From assembly GCF_023091745.1 (NCBI RefSeq), contig NC_068922.1, forward strand, positions 34,080,501-34,144,500: a stretch of 64,000 nucleotides of DNA. The letters run 5' to 3'. Position 1 is the stretch's first letter. Each line of letters begins with the position of its first letter. A program made the translations under genes and the position numbers. The DNA is from Budorcas taxicolor. Lineage: Eukaryota; Chordata; Mammalia; Artiodactyla; Bovidae. Under the pieces are notes generated by a model that made no database searches, was not told the DNA's origin, and saw nothing but the letters and a program-made list of their open reading frames with translations. Shown one piece after another: positions 1-11,514 of this stretch.

Positions 1-376
1 GTTCCCCACAGGGAAAGCCAGCTGGCTGCTTTTCAATAAAGAGCACCTTCAACAAGCTCAGCCCACAGACAGAGCTGCCGTCTTGCTTTGCTAGTAATTT
101 TCCACTTAAATGGAAAAGACAGTCAAAGATCATCAGATATGTGGAAGTGCCTCCCATAGGAAAGCAGAAATAAAGAGCAACAGAGAACTCTAAGACAGAA
201 CTGTAGAGACAGAAATAGGAAACTTAAGAAACGAACTAGAAGTACTGTCTCTGAAAATGTGAGATTTTGCATGGATAACAGTGTCCTTTTTAAAAAGGAG
301 AAGACAAGAAAGGAAAATTAAAGAACAAAAAGTAACCCACAAAAATTAAGAATATGATGGCTGAAGCAAATTTCTT
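1..376. other. Unassigned purine-rich sequence
   Basis: No gene or recognised repeat. The stretch from about 180 is A/G-rich and continues in character after the BovB at 387-1262, so the BovB probably landed inside an older, unidentified element or plain unique DNA. Confidence 0.4.
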
Positions 377-1272
377 ACAGGGATTGCTTATTTAACTTAC
401 ATGCAGAGTAAATCATGTGAAATGCCGAGCTGGATAAAGCACAAGCTGTAATCAAGATTCCTGGGAGAAATATCAATAACCTCAGATATTCAGATGATAC
501 CACCCTTATGGCAGAAAGCAAAGAACTAAGGAGCCTCTTGATGAAAGTGAAAGAGGAGAGTGAAAAAACTTGGCTTAAAATTCAACATTCAGAAAACTAA
601 GATCATGGCATCCAGTCCCATCACTTCATGGCAAATAGATGGGGAAATAATGGAAATAGTGAGAAACTATTTTCTTGGGCTCCAAAATCACTGCAGATGG
701 TGTGACTGCAGCCATGAAATTAAAAGACACTTCCTGCTTGGAAGGAAAGGTATGACCAACTTAGCATATTAAAAAGCAAAGACATTACTTTGCCAACAAA
801 GGTCTGTCTAGTCAAAGCTGTGGTTTTTCCAGTAGTCATGTATGGATGTGAGAGTTGGATTATAAAGAAAGCTGAGCACCGAAGAATTGATGCTTTTGAA
901 CTGTGGTGTTGGAGAAGACTCTTGAAAGTCCCTTGGACTGCAAGGAGATCCAATCATTCAATCCTAATGGAAATCAGTCCTAAATATTCATTGGAAGGAC
1001 GATTCTAAAGCTGAAACTCCAATACTTTGGCCACCTGATGCAAAGAGCTAACTCATTTGAAAAGACCCTGATGCTGGGAAAGATAGAAGGTGGGAGGAGA
1101 CGGGAACAACAGAGAATGAGATGGTTGGATGGCATCACTGAATCAATGGACATGAGTTTGAGCAAGCTCCGGGAGATAGTGAAGGACAGGGAGGCCCGGC
1201 GTGCTGCAGTCCATTGGGTTGCAAAGAGTCAGATATGACTGAGTGACTGAACTGACTGACTGACAGGGATTG
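377..1272 (+). mobile_element. BovB (RTE) LINE, 5'-truncated, copy 1
   Basis: The element lies at 387-1262 and is flanked by the 10-bp target duplication acagggattg (377-386 and 1263-1272). It carries the BovB reverse transcriptase region downstream of the catalytic core and the 3' end with its actgactgac tail. The frame is broken by several indels and stops: the YADD position reads as YSDD-like (agatattcagatgat), and an extra base at about 569 shifts the frame. It is dead, and the 5' truncation is typical of RTE insertions. Confidence 0.93.
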
Positions 1273-1988
1273 AAAGATAAATCTGAGGAAGAAATCATTA
1301 GAGACATGATCCAGAAAGTTCAGTCACTCACTTAATCCAAGAGAAAATGGGAGAAAGTTATCAGAGAAATAATACAAGACACTCTCCTAGAATCCAGAGA
1401 AGAAAAATTGTCGTATACAAAGTATTCTGAATAAGAACAAACAAGAGACTTCTCAACATCAGTACTTATACGTAAACAAGAATTTTTGAAACAGTCTCTT
1501 AAGGGATAATTTTTATCATTAAAAAAGTTGTGATACTGTGACTTAGCAGAAGGTGAAAATCTTCTTTTACCTGAGAGTTACTGTCAAGTATCTCTAAATA
1601 ATTTCCTTAGCACATTTACAATATTCCACTTACAAATTTTCCATTACTTAAACTTATTTATATCTTTTATATAATCTAAAGTACTCCTTCAAATTTGTGT
1701 TTTAGAGATTCAGAGTATTTTATGGTGCTTATTCTAGTTCCTTATTGTTTTATTCACTCAACAGATAATCGAATGATCTTTTCTCAAAGCACTGTAGAGT
1801 TTATATTCCTTGTTTTATATGGTAGTGCAACATCTGGTTCATAGCTTTGTAGTCAGTGACAATAAATAAAACTGATTTAGAAACTCACTGGTATTAAGGT
1901 ATGTGATAGCGTGATCTGCAAAATGTTGGCTGTTTTTTCTTTATCCAGCATATAGTGATTTGAAGTGACAAATGTTTGGCTCTTATTT
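1273..1988. other. Unassigned AT-rich sequence
   Basis: No gene seen. The A-rich opening resembles the left flank of the BovB. The rest is AT-rich and unrecognised. Confidence 0.4.
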
Positions 1989-2218
1989 TTATACGTGTAT
2001 GTTGTCTAGTCGCTAAATTGTGTCCAACTCTTTTGCAACCCCATGGACTATAACCTGCCAGGCTCCTCTGTCCATGGGATTTCCTAGGCAATAATACTAG
2101 AGTGGGTTGCCACTTCTTTCTCCTGGGGATCTTCCTGACCCAGAGATTGAACCTAGGTCTCCTGCTTGGCAGGTAGATTCTTTACCACTGAACCATCAGG
2201 CTATCCTTATACATGTAT
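1989..2218 (-). mobile_element. Bov-tA SINE
   Basis: Antisense Bov-tA at 2001-2206: the Bov-A end reads first and the tRNA-like head lies near 2170-2206. The target duplication is ttatac(g/a)tgtat at 1989-2000 and 2207-2218, with one mismatch. Confidence 0.92.
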
Positions 2219-2262
2219 AAAACTGTATTAATTATGAGTAATAAAATATGTAAGATATTGGG

Positions 2263-2700
2263 TTTTTTTTAATTAAAAAAATTGGAGTATAATTGCTTCA
2301 CAGTGTAGTATTTGTTTCTGCTGTACAGCAGTGTGAATCAGCCATATGTATACATACATCCCCTCTCTCTTGAGCTTCTCTCCCCACCCACCCCTCCAGG
2401 TCATCACAGAGCACCGAGCTGAGCTCCCCGTGCTATACAGCAGCTTCCCACTAGCTATCTGTTTTATACATGGTAGTGTATGTATGTCATTGCTACACTA
2501 TTTACAATAGCCAGGACATGAAAGCAGCCTAAATGTCTGTAGACAGATGAATGGATAAATAAAATGTGGTATACATATACAATGGAATACTACTTAGCCA
2601 TAAAAACGAATGAAATTGGGTCACCTAGAGTCTGTAATACAGAGTGAAGTAAGTCAGAAAGAGAAAAACAAATATTGAATATTAATGAGTTGAGAATGTA
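2263..2700. mobile_element. Ruminant L1 with internal inversion
   Basis: The T-rich start and 2263-2494 are an antisense L1 3' UTR (CAGCAGTGTGAATCAGCCAT type). From about 2496 to 2700 the sequence is the end of L1 ORF2 in sense orientation, encoding a W/Y-rich stretch around MEYYLAIKTNE-like residues. The 5' part is therefore inverted relative to the 3' part, as expected from twin priming. No clear target duplication was found. Confidence 0.7.
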
Positions 2701-3111
2701 GCATGGAATATTACTTTTTGTCTTTTATCAAGACAGTCTCAAGTATGTTTTATCAAGACAATGAAGAAGACAGTCTCGAGTATTATTTTCTTCCAGAAAT
2801 TAGAAGCATCAAAAGTTGAAATTTAGCAGACACATTTTCCACATTTTAATTAGTGTGAATTAATTAAAATTAATTAACTGTTAAAATTAATATTTGAAAA
2901 AATATTTTAAGTCAATTTTTGATCAATATTTTTAATCAATCATTTAGTCAATGAATATTGACTGTATAATAAAATATAGTTTTATGGTAATTTTTAGATG
3001 GGAAGTTTTCTCCAAATTGCATTTTGGTTTTTAAAACATTCTGAATTTTAGTTTGTAAATATTACAAAGAATTGAAATTTCTTAAAAAAAAATTTTTTTT
3101 CTTTGTGTTCC
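2701..3111. other. Unassigned AT-rich sequence with a small local duplication
   Basis: At 2724-2785 the strings ttttatcaagaca and agacagtctc each occur twice. The rest is A/T-rich with several TTAATTAA-like runs. No gene is visible. Confidence 0.4.
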
Positions 3112-3328
3112 TTTTTTAAAAAATATATTTATTTTAATTGGAGGCTAATTACTTTACAATATTATAGTGCTTTTTGCCATACATTGACATGAATCAGCCA
3201 TGGGTGTACATGTGTTCCCCATCCTGAACCCCCTTCTCTCTTCCCTCCCCATCCCATCCCTCTGGGTCATCCCAGTGCACCAGCCCTGAGTACCCTGTCT
3301 CATGCATCGAACCTGGACTGACAATCGG
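3112..3328 (-). mobile_element. Ruminant L1 3' UTR fragment
   Basis: Antisense L1 3' end: a T-rich start, then ttggaggctaattactttac, the catgggtgtaca segment and the ctctgggtcatcccagtgca segment. It is severely 5'-truncated. The same sequence is the 3' end of the larger L1 at 49,596. Confidence 0.88.
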
Positions 3329-3660
3329 CAGTGTAGCTCCCCTCTCTTTTTGGATTAGTTTTGAACGCCTAATGAAATGGAAGGCAAGTTTCTTTTCCCC
3401 TTAAAAAGGGCTATATTTTATTCCTTAATGTACTATAATGAGAGCAAAATAATATAGAAAAATCAAGAAATGAAAAAGTGCCAAGATCCTTCTTGCCAAT
3501 ATAAATTTTTAGAATTGTGCTGAGTTGCTTCTGCTATAAAAACCAGATTCACTAGTCTATTATGGATTCTCCAGGTAAGGACATTTTTTAGAGGATTTTT
3601 GTAGTTCTTTTGGCTCAGCAAGGTCAAGAATTTTAAATTAGAATTACAGAACTGGAAGGC

Positions 3661-3770
3661 ATCCTCATCTTCATTTTGCAAATGAAGGAACTGAAGTCCA
3701 GAGGAATCATGATTTATCCAGGGTCACACACTTAATAGTGAAGGTTGGATGAGGATCATGGCCTCCTGGC
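3661..3770 (+). repeat. MIR SINE core
   Basis: Contains the MIR core signature (attttgcaaatgaaggaactgaag, then agggtcacaca). Diverged and partial. Confidence 0.65.
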
Positions 3771-4149
3771 AGGCAGCTCAGTGATCTTTGTAAAAGACTC
3801 TTTGGGTTTATTCTCACCACCATCACATTACGTGCAGTGTTCATAATTTATTGCATTAGGCCCAAGTAGCACATTATGAGTTTGTGTTTAATTTTCCGAA
3901 GCTAAGTGAGCATTTAGAATTAGGAATATGGACAGTGGCCAAAAGAAAAAAAGGCAAGAAGTGTTTGGAAGATCTCTCATCTGGGGTAGAAGTCCCTTGA
4001 TTAGACTCTGGCCCTGCTCTCCAGATAGAAATCCTTTGTACATTATTCTCTAGGACCTGAATCTGTCTACTGGAAGGTTCTCTGCTCCTCTTCTTCCAAG
4101 CCCACAGTTAGGTTGTCATTGGGAAATATACCCTCTTTGGGGGCTATTT
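3771..4149. other. Unassigned sequence
   Basis: No gene or recognised repeat seen. Confidence 0.4.
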
Positions 4150-4354
4150 GGGCATTTCTGGTAGCTCAGTTGGTAAAGAATCCTCCTGCAATGCAGGAGA
4201 CCTGATTTCAATCTCTGTGTTGGGAAGATTCCCTGGAGGAGGGCATGGCAACCCACTCCAGTATTCTTGCCTGGAGAATCCCCATGGACAGAGGAGCCTG
4301 GCGGGCTGCAGTTCACAGGGTTGAAATGAGTTGGACGTGACTGAGCGACTCAGC
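4150..4354 (+). mobile_element. Bov-tA SINE
   Basis: Sense Bov-tA with a diverged tRNA-like head (ggcatttctggtagctcag) and a complete Bov-A part ending in gactgagcgactcagc. The antisense frames over it (66 and 116 codons) are SINE sequence, not genes. Confidence 0.93.
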
Positions 4355-4356
4355 AT

Positions 4357-5111
4357 GCAGCACATACCGGGGGCTCTGTAACCTTTTTCCTTACTCTCTG
4401 ACCTTGAAATTTTGGCAGCTTGCACATTGTTTTCAGAGTCAGCCAGTGGCGTAGAGGCAGGCTTGTGAAGTTTTGGGCCTTGTTGTGCCCTCAAAAACTT
4501 AGTTGGCTTCTGATCCGCCTTCTTATAGTTGACTCCATTTGCCAGTAAGAGAGGGACTGGGTGTCCCAGTCTGGCAGGGACAATCTCAGTTTATATTAAT
4601 AGCTCTCATGCATATTAAGTAATAATGCCCTCTTTCACTCTCAGAACTATCCCGAGTTGGACAATAAATTCTGTACTGTCACTCTAGCCAAAAGAGCACA
4701 CCAGAGAGTCCCACACCTGATTTATTCCTTTGCTTCCTCTCTGCAATTCCCCTGTCTCTCAGCTTACAGGGGTCCTTGGTTGACCAATTGAAATAGGTTT
4801 CATGGGAAGTTCGTGTGCTCATCCTGATCGACAGCAAGGCTGACTTCCCTCCATTCACAGTAGAAAATGTAAAAGGCCATTTTTGCTCAAAGCAATTTTC
4901 AGTCTCCTCTTACTGTGTATAGTCCAGAAGCAGTCAAATTTTCTAACTCTGGGAGCCTCCAGATTTCTGGATTCTCTGCTCCCTTTCAGTTTTGCCTTCA
5001 AACCTCTTATCTCTTGCCCATGCAGATTTCTTTCTTGTAAATTCTCAATAAATACAGCAAGTAATAATGTTATTCTAATGTTCTGTTTTCTGTCTCTTTT
5101 CCCTCACAGCT
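4357..5111. other. Unassigned sequence
   Basis: About 750 bp of moderate GC with no recognised repeat. Frames from 4883 run into the following SINE and show no protein similarity I can name. Confidence 0.4.
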
Positions 5112-5356
5112 ATAGGCTTAGTTGGGCTTCCCAGGTGGTGCTAGTGGTAAACAACCTGCCACAGTGCAGGAGACCTAAGGGACACTGGTTCGATTCCTAT
5201 GTTGGAAAGATCCCCGTGAGGAGGGCATGGCGACCCACTCCAGTATTCTTGCCTGGAGAATCTCATGGACAGAGGAGCCTGGTGGACTATAGTCCACGGG
5301 ATCCCAAAGAGTCAGCCATGACTGAAGCAACTGAGCACACATGCATAGGCTTAGTT
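5112..5356 (+). mobile_element. Bov-tA SINE
   Basis: The element is at 5124-5344 with a perfect 12-bp target duplication ataggcttagtt (5112-5123, 5345-5356). The head and Bov-A part are both present. Confidence 0.95.
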
Positions 5357-5424
5357 AGACACTTGCTCTGCCTTTGAAGCTATCTCATGCATTTTCAGAA
5401 ATAGAGGTATAATTTACATACAGT

Positions 5425-6376
5425 AAACACACAGACTGGTTCCAGATAGGAAAAGGAGTACGTCAAGGGTGTATATTGTCACCCTGCTTATTTAACTTAT
5501 ATGCAGAGTACATCATGAGAAACGCTGGGCTGGATGAAGCACAAGCTGGAATCAAGATTGCCGGGAGAAATATCAATCACCTCAGATATGCAGATGACAC
5601 CGCCCTTATGGCAGAAAGTGAAGAACTAAAGAGCCTCTTGATGAAAGTGAAAGAGGAGAGTGAAAAAGTTGGCTTAAAGCTCAACATTCAGAAAACGAAG
5701 ATCATGGCATCCGGTCCCATCACTTCATGGGAAATAGATGGGGAAACAGTGGAAACAGTGTCAGACTTTATTTTTGGGGGCTCCAAAATCACTGCAGATG
5801 GTGTTTGCAGCCATGAAATTAAGACGCTTACTCCTTGGAAGAAAAGTTATGACCAACCTAGATAGCATATTAAAAAACAGAGACATTACCTTGCCCACAA
5901 AGGTCCGTCTAGTCAAGGCTATGGTTTTTCCAGTGCTCGTGTATGGATGTGAGAGTTGGACTGTGAAGAAAGCTGAGTGCTGAAGAATTGACGCTTTTGA
6001 ACTGTGGTGTTGGTGAAGACTCTTGAGAGTCCCTTGGACTGCAAGGAGATCCAACCAGCCCATTCTAAAGGAGATCAGCCCTGGGTGTTCTTTGGAAGGA
6101 ATGATGCTAAAGCTGAAACTCCAGTACTTTGGCCGCCTCATGCGAAGAGTTGACTCATTGGAAAAGACTCTGATGCTGGGAGGGATTGGGGGCAGGAGGA
6201 GAAGGGGACGACAGAGGATGAGATGGCTGGATGGCATCACCAAGTCGATGGACGTGAGTCTGAGTGAACTCCGGGAGTTGTTGATGGACAGGGAGGCCTG
6301 GCGTGCTGCAATTCATGGGGTTGCAAAGAGTCGGACACGACTAAGCAACTGAACTGAATTGAACTGAAACACACAG
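5425..6376 (+). mobile_element. BovB (RTE) LINE, 5'-truncated, copy 2
   Basis: The element is at 5435-6366 with the target duplication aaacacacag (5425-5434, 6367-6376). It begins at the RT motif region (GKGVRQGCILSP-like; the QGC part reads QGYILSP-like because of ggtgta) and contains the catalytic YADD (LRYADDTALM) in a 129-codon frame at 5476-5865. Frameshifts and an in-frame stop near 5980 break the rest. Confidence 0.95.
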
Positions 6377-6592
6377 CTCTCAGTTCAATGAGTTTTGACA
6401 GTTGTATACACCTATGTAAACCACCTCCAAGAATAAGATGGAGAACATTTCCATTATCCCTAATGCAAGCCACTTTCTAGCTATTTCACTTTGATTTGCT
6501 CCCTCTGAGGCAAAACCACTTTTATGACTTCTATCACCACAGATTCCTTTCCACAACCCAGTACTTGTATTAATATTAAAAGTTTTGTGACT

Positions 6593-6774
6593 GGGACTTC
6601 CCTGGTTATCCAGTGGTTAGGACTTTGCCTTTCAATGCAGGGGTTGCAAGTTTGATCCCTAGTTGGAGAGCTAAGATCCCACATGCCTCACGGCCGAAAA
6701 ACCTAAATGTAAAAGAGAACAATATTGTAACAAATTCAATCAAGACTTTAAAAATGGTCCACATCAAAAAAAAA
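6593..6774 (+). mobile_element. CHR-type tRNA-derived SINE
   Basis: Starts gggacttccctggtt with box-B-like ttgatccctagttgg, then ctaagatcccacatgcctca, and ends in the CHR tail (caaattcaat..gactttaaaaatgg) with an A-rich run. Confidence 0.85.
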
Positions 6775-7625
6775 TTTTTTTTAAACAATTGATTATTTAA
6801 AAAAAATTTTTTTGACTGTGTGACATGACTGTTTCTATCTTTTCCTTGGTTTCTCTCTTTCCTGCTGCTGGGCCTCTAAGCAGTTCTCATCTATTTTAGA
6901 TTTTTTTGTTTGGCTTGCACTTCACTTAAAGGTAGCATTTTTATGTTACTTGGGAAAAGCTAAGTGCTATATAGTAAATGGACTACAAAAAACATAATAG
7001 CTTCAACCTAATTAAAGTATATTTATTGCTATTGAGCAGTACACTGAACACATTCTTGATCAATAGGTGATGGTCTATATCCTGGACCTTTGAATCCTCC
7101 AGCAGCTGAGAAAGGAGCAGGAACCCATCTTACCTGCTTCTGAAAAGCCTCAACCTGAGGTCTGACATTCAGTCCCCTTCCACTGACACTTTTTTTAGGG
7201 GAAAACTATGCACAAGACCACCTCTGGTACAAGGGAGAAAGGTTTGGAACTGGGGACTCTGGCTTGGCAGCTACTTGGCAGTGACAGCTCCATACCATGA
7301 ACTGAAAGAAAAGTTTGTTAATTGTCTACAGGTAACAAAGGTCAGCGTCAGAACTTTTTATTTTCTTTTAGTGACATAATACTGTATTGCTCTTCTTTTT
7401 TTGTCATGTTAGTTTGTGTAGTATATCTTTTTATGCTTTTCAAATAAACATTTTAGTATTAGAAAATTTTTTAAAATTGTATTGCAACCTTTATGATATA
7501 AATGTTCAAAGCAAAAGCAATTTATTTTCCTTACATTATTCTGGTGAAATTAAAATGATCACTGGCCATCAGCAGATATAATGTAACTCTTAAAAGATAA
7601 AGATCCAAAAAAAAGATAAAGATCC
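6775..7625. other. Unassigned sequence
   Basis: AT-rich, with no gene recognised. A 15-bp direct repeat aaaagataaagatcc occurs at 7592-7606 and 7611-7625, just before an old L1 fragment. Confidence 0.4.
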
Positions 7626-7935
7626 ATATCACCATGTCTATTCAGCATTGTACCAGAGATCCTAGCCAGCAGAGTGAAATGTTGCAAGTGGGTGAACCTA
7701 AAAAAAAAAAAAGATGTAGGAATGGAAAGGAAGAAAAAAATTGTCACTGTTGGTAAATAATATAATTGTCTATGTAGAAAATTTACAGAACTCTGCAGCT
7801 AAATTCGTAGCATTAACTAGACAGTTTAGCCAGGTTTTTGGATGCAAAATGAGTATAGAAAAGCCAATGGCATTTCTGAAGACTGACAACAAAAACAAAA
7901 CAGAAGAGGTAATTTTTAAGAACATTTTATTTTGA
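7626..7935 (+). mobile_element. Old L1 ORF2 fragment (RT region)
   Basis: Decayed sense L1 reverse transcriptase DNA. The translation near 7760 reads IIVYVENLQNS, matching the segment that follows the catalytic FADD in L1 ORF2, and continues into the region after it. It holds indels and an A-run. Confidence 0.7.
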
Positions 7936-8198
7936 AGTAATTACCATCCTATATAGCTATGGTTCAGCTTCTCAAGCTAAGAAATTAACCTTGATATAAT
8001 AATGTTAACTGAACTATGCCTTTATTCACATTTTCCTCAGTTTTTCTACCCATGCCCTTTTTTCTCTTTCATGGTCAAACTCCATGTAACTGTTAACTCT
8101 AGTCTATTTCAGTTTACATCAGTTGTTTGCTCTTTTCTTTCTGAGACCTGGCACTTGGAAGGGCAGTGGTCTGATCTTTTGTAGAATGGACCTCAGTT

Positions 8199-8417
8199 GG
8201 GGTTTATGTGTGTAAGTCACTCAGTCATGTCTGACTCTTTGTGACCCCATGGACTGTAGCTTGCCAGGCTCCTATGTTCATGGAATTCTCCAGGCAGGAA
8301 TACTGGAGTGGGTAGCCATTCCCTTCCCTAGGGGATCTTCCCAACGCAGAGATCGAACCCAGGTGTCCTGCATTGCAGGCATATTCTTTACTGCCTGAGC
8401 CACCAGGGAAGGGGTTT
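8199..8417 (-). mobile_element. Bov-tA SINE
   Basis: Antisense copy at 8206-8410, with the short target duplication ggggttt at 8199-8205 and 8411-8417. The head (ctgagccaccagggaagg) is at the right end. Confidence 0.93.
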
Positions 8418-8782
8418 GTCTGATGTTTTCTCATGATTGTATCACATCCCATCCACATGACATCATTAGTGATGTTAATCTTCATCATTTGGTGTTGCCA
8501 GGTTTCTCCACAGCAGAGTTACTACAGAAAGGGCAATTTTAAAAATATACAGTTTTACAATAGAGGCACAGTATAAACAGCATTTGAATAAATGTAGTGT
8601 CAACAACCTTTATTGACAAAGTTATAAACTTTTATCAAAAGATATTAACTACAAACCAGTTTAATGGAGAGAAACACTGTATTAATGGACTCTGAAACTC
8701 AGTGTTGCAAAGATGCTAATTCTCTCAATACACCTAGAATCAAATTCCTAACAGACTTTGGGATTTTAATGTTACTACTACT
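8418..8782. other. Unassigned sequence
   Basis: No gene. 8690-8780 weakly recalls L1 ORF2, but too weakly to assign. Confidence 0.3.
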
Positions 8783-9240
8783 AACAAAGGTTCATATAGA
8801 CAAAGCTGTGGTTTTTCCAGTAGTTATGTATGGATGTGAGAGTTGGACCATAAAGAAGGCTGAGTGCCAAAGAATTGATGCTTTTGAACTGTAATGTTGG
8901 AGAAGACTCTTGAGAGTCCCTTGGACTGCAAGGAGATCAAATCAGTCAGTCCTAAAGGAAATCAATCCTGAATATTCATTGGAAGGGCTGATGCTGAAGC
9001 TAAAACTCCAATACTTTGGATACTTGATATGAAGAGACGACTCATTGAAAAAGACCCTGACTCTGGGAAAGATTGAGGGTAGGAGGATAAGGGGACAGTG
9101 GGGGACAAGATGATTGGATAGCATCACTGACTCAGTGGACATGAGTTTGAGTAAGCTCCAGGAGTTGGTAATGAACAGGGAAGCCTGGCATGCTGCAGTC
9201 AGTGGGGTCACAAAGAGTCGGACATGACTGAGCAACTTAA
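8783..9240 (+). mobile_element. BovB LINE 3' fragment, copy 3
   Basis: Runs from the ACAAAGGTTC position of BovB to its 3' end (gagcaactta). Frame broken by stops and deletions. No clear target duplication. Confidence 0.92.
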
Positions 9241-9299
9241 CAACAACAATTACTGTTCATCTTTGTTGTTGTTATTTTGGTGATACTTAACATTGTAAT

Positions 9300-9652
9300 T
9301 CTGAACTATATGGTAAAAGAGTGGTCCAAAAATTGTGAAGACAAAGTGTCTTTCTTGCCTTTTATTGTGACTTAATATGAAATTATAATAATTAAGCCAG
9401 TGTATGGTACAAAGATACACAAATTGGCCAATAGAAAGACTTGAGAATTCAGAAACAGATCTATGTATGGGGCCTAGATTTATACCAAAACTGGTATTAT
9501 AGACCAGTGGGGGAAAGGATGGACAGATTTTTCAATGTATCAAGTTGGGGTAAGAGACGCTCATGTGAAAGAGTATGTTATTTAATTCCTATGTCATATC
9601 ACATACAAAATGGGAAATGGTTCAATTATAAGTTACAAATGAATAGTTATAG
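9300..9652 (+). mobile_element. Old L1 ORF2 fragment
   Basis: Resembles the part of L1 ORF2 with 'ggtacaaagatacacaaattggccaa' and 'ggaaaggatggacagatttttcaa', corresponding to the region downstream of the RT. Strongly diverged. Confidence 0.55.
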
Positions 9653-9675
9653 TTAAGTTTAATTACAAAATTACA

Positions 9676-9890
9676 GGGCTTCTCTGGTGGCTCAGACAGT
9701 AAAGAGTCTGCCCGCAATGCGGGAGACTTAGGTTCAATCCCTGGGTTGGGAAGATCCCCTGGAGGAAGGCATGGCAGCCCACTCCAGTATTCTTGCCTGA
9801 AGAACCCGCATGGACAGAGGAGCCTGGTGGGCTACAGTACATGGGGTCTCAAAGAGTCTGACATGCCTGAGCAACTAAGCCCACACACAC
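9676..9890 (+). mobile_element. Bov-tA SINE
   Basis: Sense Bov-tA from gggcttctctggtggctcag to gcaactaagc, followed by a short CA run. Confidence 0.95.
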
Positions 9891-11141
9891 AAAATCAGAA
9901 GCATAATTCAGAAAAAAACAGTTGAAGAAAAAAACTACCAAAGGAATATAAACAAAATTGGAAGGAGTGCAAAGGAAAAGAAATGATACAGAAAAAGAAA
10001 TGAGGTCATAGAGATGAGTGAGCCAAGTCAAATACACATTGAAAAGATGATGTAATACCTGTGATTTTAAAATATCAGTGTTTACAATATGCCAGAACTA
10101 CGTTTATTAACTTTTTTTTATCCTTAGTTACATGCCAGAAATCCAAAAGTGATCAATAAATTATTTCAGTGATCTGTCTACTGGCAACTCCATTACTCAA
10201 TCATTTTTGGAAAACAAAGAATTGGAAACATCTGACTTTGAAAGGGATTTATTATCACTTTCTCAATTTGGGGAAGTTTATCAAAAAAGGCTTAACTAAG
10301 ATTTACCAAATGACTTTTATTTGTTACTCTTTTACTTAGAGGCACCTTGATTATTAGCCCAATATACTTACAAAATGTTAGTTAGAAAAATGAATTTTAA
10401 TATATATTTACTAACATGCAGTTTGTTTTTAGAGAAACTTTTTGTCTTAACATGTATCTGAAATGTGCTTTTATCATCAGCACCTTGAGGCTATAACGTA
10501 CATCACTCAATTTAGGGAAAATGATTGCCATTTAATCTCATCGACAAAGCTTAGTTGTCAATTTTAAACTCATCTTCCAAATCAGACTTCCTTCTGTCAG
10601 TAAAAATCCAACTTGATTTTTCAGCCCAAATAAATATGTTAATATATGTCTCCATGACGACCATCACACAGCTGAATTCTAATTCTAATATAGATAAATA
10701 GATAAGCACAGAGACTTACCACGTGTTGCCTGGATATGGTGATACTGCTGCCTTCAAGATTTCTTGCTTTGCACTCACTCAAGTCTCCCAGAGTTGAGTT
10801 GTGTATCTTTACAATAATAAAAGTATTGGAAGGTAAGATCCTTAAGTAAAAACTCTCACTACTGCTTCATTCTACTATGTATCTGAATTTGTAATATACT
10901 AACATGGGCCCACATATTCCGTCCCTTAATAAAATATATATGTTTTATGTATGATGGGGAGAGAACAAATCCTTATTGTGATGCTTTGATTAAAAGAGCA
11001 TTTACAGGTTTGGCTTCCTGGAGGGTTTTTACATTTCAGGGCAGTGCACTAGCCAGGATTGGTGAGTGGTCTTCATTCCTTTTGTAAAGTGGGAAACGAG
11101 TGATTCTGAAGGCGGGGTAGAGAAGAAGGCTGGTGTGGTAC
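9891..11141. other. Unassigned AT-rich sequence
   Basis: 1.25 kb without a recognised gene or repeat. The A-rich first 150 bp could be old element debris. Confidence 0.4.
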
Positions 11142-11272
11142 CTTAGCTTCAGGTACATTGCAGAAAGGATCAGTAATAGGAAGGTGAGGATCTGGAATTT
11201 GATTGCCTTTAAACAATCTGTGCCCACATATCTCTTAGTCATCATACGGTTCCAGTTTGTAGACTGTTGATC
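11142..11272 (-). other. Possible exon on the minus strand, unrecognised
   Basis: Read on the minus strand, a pyrimidine tract (gctcttcctgtcttcag) is followed by GATCAACAG, and one frame stays open from that AG. The translation starts DQQSTNWNRMMTKRYVGTD and goes on with a leucine-rich hydrophobic run (FLLLILSAMYL) to a stop at 11,036. A GT after GCTAAG (11,141-11,140) could be a donor, giving a 131-nt exon. A second frame ends quickly in YDD and a stop. Alternatives are a terminal exon ending at 11,036, a non-coding RNA exon, or chance. The product is not recognised, and no partner exon is identified nearby. Confidence 0.2.
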
Positions 11273-11514
11273 CTGAAGACAGGAAGAGCAGGACCGTCAT
11301 ATTTGTAATAGTAAATACAAGCCACTCAAACTAATGAAATAAATCCCATTTTTAGAGTGTAAGCTCTTCTGAAATAAAAGACAACTAGAACCTGCATATT
11401 CAAGGGGCATCCTGTGTGTCAGTACTGAGTAAAATTGTTGGACTTGAGGTCAAGAGCCATTCCATTTGGGAGCCAGGCAGATAGGTTGAAATTTTTATAA
11501 GGGGGAAGTTATAT

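Noticed and set aside
4144..4494. 116-codon minus-strand frame
   Set aside because: Half of it is antisense Bov-tA sequence, a common source of spurious frames.
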